Part shown: one piece after another, positions 58,460 through 64,000 of the stretch
Numbering within the stretch: the stretch's first letter is position 1
Layout: each line of letters opens with the position of its first letter
Assembly (NCBI GenBank): GCA_035048485.1
Contig: CM068585.1
Span: 14,923,501 to 14,987,500 of the forward strand
Direction of reading: 5' to 3'
DNA from: Pteria penguin
Taxonomy: Eukaryota; Mollusca; Bivalvia; Pterioida; Pteriidae
Length of the DNA: 64,000 nucleotides
The notes under the pieces: model-generated
What the model saw: the letters and a program-made list of their open reading frames with translations, nothing else
Databases searched by the model: none
Told to the model about the DNA's origin: nothing
Made by a program: the position numbers and the translations under genes

Positions 58460-58790
58460 ACTTTAGGGTCTTCCGATTCAGTTTTCTTTATATATTTGTA
58501 CTTTTTTTTTCTTTTTATTCTTAACACCAACTTTCATTTCAATTTTCTAAGAAACGGCTTTATCTGTAAACTTGATCTCTTATCTTCTGACAAAATCACA
58601 TCAACATGATTTATAACACAAAAATTGAAAAATTGGGGGTTTCAAGAAAATTACGTAACAATATGTACTTTTTAAATTCCCTCCTATAGAGTGTTGATAA
58701 TTTCTGCTGAACTTTTCATATTTACGCTGTCATGTTCTTTAGGTTAAGTTCTTTAAGAGACAGTGTCGATGTCATATTGCAGATCTTCCC
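58460..58790 (+). mobile_element. Degraded 5' part of a b-family E element
   Basis: GGGTCTTCCGATTC is the left half of cap hairpin b; its right half is missing. The following T-rich sequence and CTAAGAAACGGCTTTAT match 4990-5045. Confidence 0.65.
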
Positions 58791-60242
58791 CAATCGTAGA
58801 CCCCCCCCCCCCTCCCCCGCGAATGATCTGCTATAGAGCAAACAAATCCATTGCAGATCTTCCCCTATTGTAGACTATCCGCTATGGAGCAAACAAATCC
58901 TTTGCAGATCTTCCCCCCATTGCGGATCTTACCCATTTATCAGTTCAACCTTTATAAGAGTAAATATAATTTAATAGCATACTGGATACATTGATTTTCT
59001 ATGTAACAAAACATTATTCTACGTATATTGTCTTCAGCGATCCGGCAGGTACATATAATTCGAAAGTTTAGTCAGCGTCTAATGCTATATATATGTATAT
59101 ATTATATAAACGTCGATATAAGTTTGAAGTGACTTAATTCGATATATATATACATCGACGTAAAATACTGTAGATTATTAAAAACAAGTACAAAACTCTA
59201 CATCAATGTTTCCAAAGAAATTTTACAAAACAGAGGAGATATTTCTGTAGAAATCCTGCATTAGTCAGTTGTATAAACTAAATTCAACAATTATGCCCTC
59301 TACGCATACGTTGAGTCAACACATAAATGCATAGAAACAACATGCTAGTACAACATATTGCTGACATATATGCGTTGGGCCAATACAGTATCAACTTTGG
59401 TTCTGTGTTGGACCAACGTCGTACAATCATTTATGTGTCTATTATGCTTATACCCGGTAATGTGATACGAAACTTTGGTTCTGTGTTGAACCAACGTCGT
59501 ACCATCATTTATGTGTCTATTATGTTTTATGCTTATAATGTGAAACTTTAACCTACTACAGGTTGGGCACATCCCTCTAAAGAGAGACATTCCTTGTCTC
59601 TCTTTAGAGGGATGTGCCCCACCTGAAACACGGAATATCCAGAAAATAAATCCCGAAAATAAAAAAAAAAATACGAGGGGAAGATCTGCAATGTTATAGA
59701 ACTTCCCCCGGTGATGATCTGCTATGAAAAGGGGGTGGGGGTACAGTTCGTAGACGCAATGACCCTGTGTCCCCAATGTGTATAACATGAAAGAAAGGTA
59801 TTGAACTCTTTTGGCTCGCGGGTCAACATGATCGATTTGACGCTATTATCTGAAATATATCGTCAACATTTGGTCACAAGGCTTATATTTTATGAAACTA
59901 GAATGAATTCTCTCTCTCACCAACACAATATGAGAAGGAAAAAGCATCCATATCGTCTTTGAGAGGCAGATGAATTCTTTTCAGGTCGACATTTTACTGG
60001 TAACGTTCGCCACGATAAGTCGTGACCGGTTTATCGGAATATTTCAAATATTAAACCATATGCAGACACGACAGCCAAGTTGCTGTGTTCACAATCATGT
60101 ATAGTATTGATTTATTGACTTGCTTTAGAAAATTAACATCCCAATACATATGTTTTAATGCAAAACAACACTCATCTCCTGTAAAATCAACTTGACCTGT
60201 CATATTTTTCTGCCAAATCTACCACACAGAGAAACAAGAGCT
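58791..60242. other. Accessory DNA with short local repeats
   Basis: ATTGCAGATCTTCCCC-type blocks occur three times at 58775-58920 and inverted at about 59679-59695. A 75-bp unit with GGTTCTGTGTTG is doubled at 59397-59530. A poly-C run lies at 58801-58812. No gene recognised. Confidence 0.5.
59561..59623. repeat. Strong hairpin, about 26-bp stem
   Basis: GGGCACATCCCTCTAAAGAG pairs with CTCTTTAGAGGGATGTGCCC, and the stem continues through AGACA/TGTCT to a loop of about 5 bases. There are no mismatches except at the outermost bases. Confidence 0.85.
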
Positions 60243-60300
60243 CTGATTGGCTGAGCGGCATCATGGTAAATCTCATGATGCCATTTATAGCCAACCAGAT
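60243..60300. repeat. Nested imperfect hairpin
   Basis: CTGATTGGCT pairs with AGCCAACCAG (one mismatch), enclosing GGCATCATG paired with CATGATGCC. Confidence 0.6.
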
Positions 60301-60776
60301 AGTTCTGACGTTATTTCCGAATAATTACGTAATCTATAAAACTTTTTAGATTTAAATTTTAACATGGCAACAATGTTAACATGTCCACAATGTTAACATA
60401 TCCACAATGTTAACATGTTCACAATATTAACATGCCCACAATATCAACATGTCCACAATATTAACATATCCACAAGGTTAACACGTTAACAATATTAACT
60501 TGTCCACAATATTAACATATCAACAATGTTAACATGTCCACAATATTAACATGTCCACACTATTAACATTACAACAATGTTAACATGTCCACAATATTAA
60601 CATGTCAACAACGTTAACATGTCCACAATATTACAAAACGATATAGATTGTCAATTTTAGTATGAACAAAATGTTTGTAATATTTTAAAATGAGAATTTT
60701 AAGATTTGCAAAAATCATGTTACTTTCTTAACTGTGTTGTCTGCTTCTTTTTCGTTAAAATCAAAGAAAGGGTAAG
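60301..60776 (+). mobile_element. Diverged E fragment interrupted by a 17-bp minisatellite
   Basis: 60315-60365 (AATAATTACGTAATCT) and 60640-60740 (ACGATATAGATTGTCAATTT, then TAGTATGAACAAAATG) match consecutive parts of repeat E. Between them lies the array of 17-bp units. Confidence 0.5.
60362..60633. repeat. 17-bp minisatellite
   Basis: About 16 units of AACATGTCCACAATATT with ATGTT/ATATT and TCC/TCA variants. Confidence 0.93.
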
Positions 60777-60779
60777 ACG

Positions 60780-60818
<39 letters not shown>

Positions 60819-61082
60819 GAAATCTTCGATATGTATCTTAGTTTTGTAATCCACACTTTGCCCAGGTCGCATATGTACGGAAGCTTACTAGGAACATGAA
60901 TTTATTTTTTAATCTCGAGCGAGTTACTATCTCAACTCGGCCAGTTATCAATTAAACAGTAATATTTACAATGCTAGTCTAATTCCTTCGATGAACTATG
61001 CCAAACAGACTCGGTTCATCAGTCCATGAACTTGGGTCATGGAATTAGTACCCGGCGTATGGCAAATCACATGTGTAGTAAT
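60777..61082. other. (TC)n tract and spacer
   Basis: A CT microsatellite at 60780-60819; nothing else recognised. Confidence 0.5.
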
Positions 61083-61721
61083 ACAAAAAGAGGCAGGGCT
61101 TACTCAAGCTCAAGGCCGATGTTCTATTATTCAATTAGTGCATCTGTTAAATTTGAGCAATTAAAAAAACTATCTGGACAGATAGTGTATTTCTTTAGCA
61201 TTCTAGACACGCACTATATTGCGTGGCGGAAGTACTTTTCCACTTCAGGAAAAATTCGGTCCTTGCCAGTTTGATAACGGGGAATTTGATATTTTGTTTT
61301 CAAAACAGAACCTTTTAAAATGCATTGTAAATATAAGGAATGACCGTCTTTTTTCTAGATTCATGGGGAATGAACTTGGGCGTGAAACAAACAAATCATT
61401 CGAGAACCGCTTCGCGGTTCACGCGATTTGTTTGTTTCTCACCCAAGTTCATTCCTCATGAACCTAGAAAAAAAAGGACAGTTATTGCTTAATTAAACAA
61501 TGTCAGACTATAAACTATATCATTTTCATTTTTTGATGTACAATGTCTTTTTCAGATTCATTTAAGGAATTTTTTTCGCTGCAGATTTGCAAGGCTTATA
61601 TACAGATGATAAGATTAAAACACTCAAATAATAATAGTAAAACTCAAGACTTTGCACCAAAATGGCTAAGTATTTTGGCTTTTACTTGACTATCGCATGT
61701 GTCAGCTCCGCCTCTTTTTGT
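61083..61721. mobile_element. Possible 640-bp inverted-repeat element containing a 140-bp hairpin
   Basis: ACAAAAAGAGGCAGGGCT (61083-61100) and its near inverse at 61704-61721 match at 16 of 18 positions. Inside lies a long hairpin (61341-61482). No target duplication was confirmed. Confidence 0.4.
61341..61482. repeat. Long hairpin, about 68-base arms
   Basis: The arms run about 61341-61410 and 61415-61482 around a TTCG-type loop. They share ATGAACTTGGG and GAAACAAACAAATC on opposite strands with under ten mismatches. Confidence 0.85.
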
Positions 61722-61996
61722 CAGGTTTCTGTTAACGAGATTTCCCGAGACCGAATGGCTGACACAGAAACCGGCAAATTTGAAACAGGTTGGGAAAAAA
61801 TGTGTGTAGAGCCTTCAGGCGACAGATCGGGGGTAAGTTAACGTTGCCGATCGTTTGCTTTATGTTTATATATGTTAGAAATTTGCTCCATTTGATGCCA
61901 AAATGCGTAGAATCGTGCCGACCATTCCGTTTATCAAAAATGCAAGTTTACGCAACGTAAGGAATTGTGGCCCTATCATTCATTTAGGGCCACTAC
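61722..61996. other. Spacer upstream of LINE fragment
   Basis: A short hairpin, GTGGCCCT/AGGGCCAC, lies at about 61967-61993, right at the LINE boundary. Confidence 0.45.
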
Positions 61997-63125
61997 TTGC
62001 GGCTACCAAGTGACTACAAACCGATCACTCTCCTAAATATTCTGGGTAAAATAATGGAACGTTGCGTATTCAAACATCTTTATAACTATATGCAAAATAA
62101 TAATATAATAAGTAATCTTCAATCCGGCTTTCGACCAAGGGACTCTACCATTAATCAGCTTCTACATATATCCAATCAATTTGGCAAAGCGCTTAATGAG
62201 GGAAAAGAAATTCGAGTTGTCTTCTGTAACATAAGCAAAGCTTTTAATCGTGTATGGCATAAGGGACTTCTACATAAACTTAAATCTGTTGGTATAACCG
62301 GGTGTCTCTTAAACTGGGTCGATAATTATCTAACTGACAGAAAACAACGTGTCATCATAAACGGTAACTTTTCCGATTGGTCCAAAATTAAAGCTGGTGT
62401 CCCCCAAGGCTCAAGTTTGGGTCCACTGTTATTTTTAATATATATTAACGATATTGTGAAAGACATTCATAGTAATATTAGTCTTTTCGCTGATGATACT
62501 TCGTTGTATATATTAGTAGATGACCCTGTTGTATCTGCATCCCAGCTTAACAGTGATTTAAACAAAATTCATTTATGGTCCCGTAAATGGTTAGCAGATT
62601 TCAATCCAAATAAAACTGAATCTTTAATTATATCACGTAAAAGACACCCACCCGCCTATCCTTTACTTTATATGAACGACATAGCTATAAACAATGTTAA
62701 CTCTCAGTCATAACCATCTTGGGTTAACATTTAGTTCCAACGGTAGTTGGGATATGCATGTAAATTCCATAATCATTAAAGCATCGAAACGAATTTGCGT
62801 CCTAAGAAAAATAAAATTTCCAATCGACAGAAATTCAATCCAAAAATTATGCTTCTCTTTTGTCCGTCCTATTCTTGAATATACTGATGTTATATGGAAT
62901 AGTTGCAACCAGTCTCTCAAAGATAGACTTGAACGCCTTCATATGGAGGCTGCTAGAATTGTCACTGGTACGACAAACCTGGCAAGTTTCTCCTCGTTAC
63001 TTCGGGAGACTGGTTGGAACACTCTTCAAACACGTCGGAACAAACATAAACTAGCACTTTTCCATAAAATGTACCATAATTTAACTCCTACTTACTTGAA
63101 CGACCGGGGACCACCCACTAGTTAG
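61997..63125 (+). pseudogene. Non-LTR retrotransposon (CR1/Jockey-like) reverse transcriptase fragment, frameshifted
   Basis: The first frame (61997-62713) contains RT motifs in order: DYKPITLLNILGKIMERC, SGFRPRDST, motif A with NISKAFNRVWH (residues 78-88), GVPQGSSLGPLLF, and FADD (D166, D167). The second frame (62694-63125) carries the C-terminal part, with HLGLTFSSNGSW, RPILEYTDVIWN and LFHKMYHNLTP. A shift of +1 (or -2) between 62680 and 62715 separates them. In motif A both Asp positions of the usual D-x-x-KAFD are Asn, so the catalytic metal site is lost. A TAG at 61985 marks the truncated 5' side, and no endonuclease domain precedes it. Remnant of a LINE that could have mobilised SINEs when intact. 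Confidence 0.88.
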
Positions 63126-63283
63126 ACGGTCCATTAGTCCCAAGGTTCACCAGTCCGACGGTCCACTAGTCCGAAGGTTAACCAGTCCGAAGGTCCCCTA
63201 GTCCGAAGGTTAACCAGTCCGAAGGTCCACTAGTCCGATGGTTAACTAGTCCGAAGGTTCACTAGTCCGAAGGTCAAAGTATC
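63118..63283. repeat. 16-bp minisatellite at the LINE 3' edge
   Basis: About 10 units of AGTCCGAAGGTTAACC / AGTCCGAAGGTCCACT, beginning inside the last LINE codons. Confidence 0.9.
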
Positions 63284-63406
63284 AACGTTGTGTTGTCTTA
63301 TATGGTCCACCTGGTCGTTATCAGTCAGCGTAAATACCATTGTCATGTTTTTCATTTTGAAATTACCAGGGGTGGTAAATACAAAAATTAGAAAGTGACA
63401 ACCACC
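63284..63406. other. Spacer
   Basis: Nothing recognised. Confidence 0.4.
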
Positions 63407-63411
63407 ATTAA

Positions 63412-63848
63412 CAGGGGCGTATACGCCAGCACGTCATGGCGTGCACATCACGGGGACCAAAAAAAAAAAAATTGAAATGTGACTCAAAGACATCCATATC
63501 ATATGACAACTCGTAAGTGAAATTCAATTTGTGAAAACATTAATCTTCAACTTTCTCAAAATCAAAAAGACTTTAATGTTCAGAGGTAGATTCAAGTTTA
63601 GCTTTAATTGTGTTCGACATATATTCTTCAATATTAAACGTCATTTCTTATGACAAAAATAGTTTCAATGTTTTCAAGATGTAGTCCAGAAAGCATGACT
63701 TTGCATTGAATTTTACAAAATTTTCTCTGGGGAGACCCTCGAACCCCCACTTGCAAGAGAGGGTGATCCCATCCCCCTCTCAGAGCTGCGCGCACCTTGT
63801 GAGAAGCTTTCTTTGCGTGCACATTGAATATTTCTAGCTACGCCCCTG
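63412..63848 (-). mobile_element. MITE G, copy 2, complete with 5-bp target duplication
   Basis: The ends CAGGGGCGTA (63412) and TACGCCCCTG (63848) are perfect inverted repeats. ATTAA flanks both sides. On the minus strand it matches 13298-13332 joined to 16276-16690, which shows the unsplit form of copy 1. It is non-coding; a 62-codon frame is incidental. Confidence 0.88.
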
Positions 63849-63976
63849 ATTAATACATGTAAACAAATCGCCTTATATAAACGATTCTACTGAATAATAT
63901 CAGTATACCAGTAACTTATTCTATAAAGTTTACGATTTTTAAGTGCTTGCTATCAGAGAGAATCATGCAAATGAAA
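63849..63976. other. Spacer
   Basis: Nothing recognised apart from the MITE flank. Confidence 0.4.
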
Positions 63977-64000
63977 CATTCGGAACAACCTCGCCCTTTA
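63977..64000. repeat. Foldback micro-element, third copy, cut by the window edge
   Basis: CATTCGGAACAACCTCGCCC is the left arm of the element seen at 13357-13424; the rest lies beyond the window. Confidence 0.7.

Overview
The window looks like AT-rich, gene-poor nuclear DNA of a marine invertebrate, most likely a bivalve mollusc. This is inferred from the repeat repertoire: tRNA-derived SINEs with a TTGATTGATT-type tail in reverse, hairpin-capped repeats rich in GTCCGTC, a Helentron with OTU and endonuclease domains, and a CR1/Jockey-like LINE. No complete host gene, rRNA, functional tRNA or CRISPR array was recognised. Almost everything that can be supported is mobile or tandemly repeated DNA.

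Layout. 0-4.8 kb: simple repeats, one inverted repeat and a 5'-truncated SINE. 4.8-7.7 kb: three stacked perfect hairpins and the body of a repeat here called E. 7.7-9.9 kb: a 1-kb sequence present twice in direct orientation. 12.4 kb: a Cys-rich exon remnant on the minus strand. 13.3-16.7 kb: a three-level nest in which a 0.45-kb MITE (G) is split by a 2.9-kb element (K), which is itself split by a hairpin-capped element (H1). 17.9-21.6 kb: a second H1 copy, a SINE with perfect target duplications, and an H2 element with another SINE inside it. 22.9-31.0 kb: one intact 2,688-codon ORF, the autonomous Helentron Rep-helicase-endonuclease, followed to 32.7 kb by tandem decayed copies of its own 3' end. 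33.7-45.1 kb: an 11-kb head-to-tail and nested repeat array with 318-bp units carrying paired ATGACGTCAT palindromes, into which a third H1 copy has jumped. 46-53 kb: an inverted-repeat MITE, a second H2, simple repeats, a 30-bp minisatellite and SINEs. 53.3-54.4 kb: a 39-bp minisatellite. 55.6-57.4 kb: a 49-bp satellite. 58-61.5 kb: degraded E pieces, several strong hairpins and a 17-bp minisatellite. 62.0-63.1 kb: a broken LINE reverse transcriptase, followed by a 16-bp minisatellite and a complete MITE G with a 5-bp target duplication.

How the parts relate. Several non-autonomous families here (H1, the E/D families a and b, and more loosely H2) share one architecture: a perfect hairpin at the 5' end, one arm of that hairpin repeated inverted near the 3' end, and in the best copies a second, unrelated hairpin just before the 3' end. 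H1 copy C sits inside a T run whose unoccupied version is visible elsewhere in the window. These are the traits described for Helentron-dependent elements (HINEs/DINE-1), and an intact Helentron lies in the same window. The hairpin sequences differ completely between families while the layout is kept.
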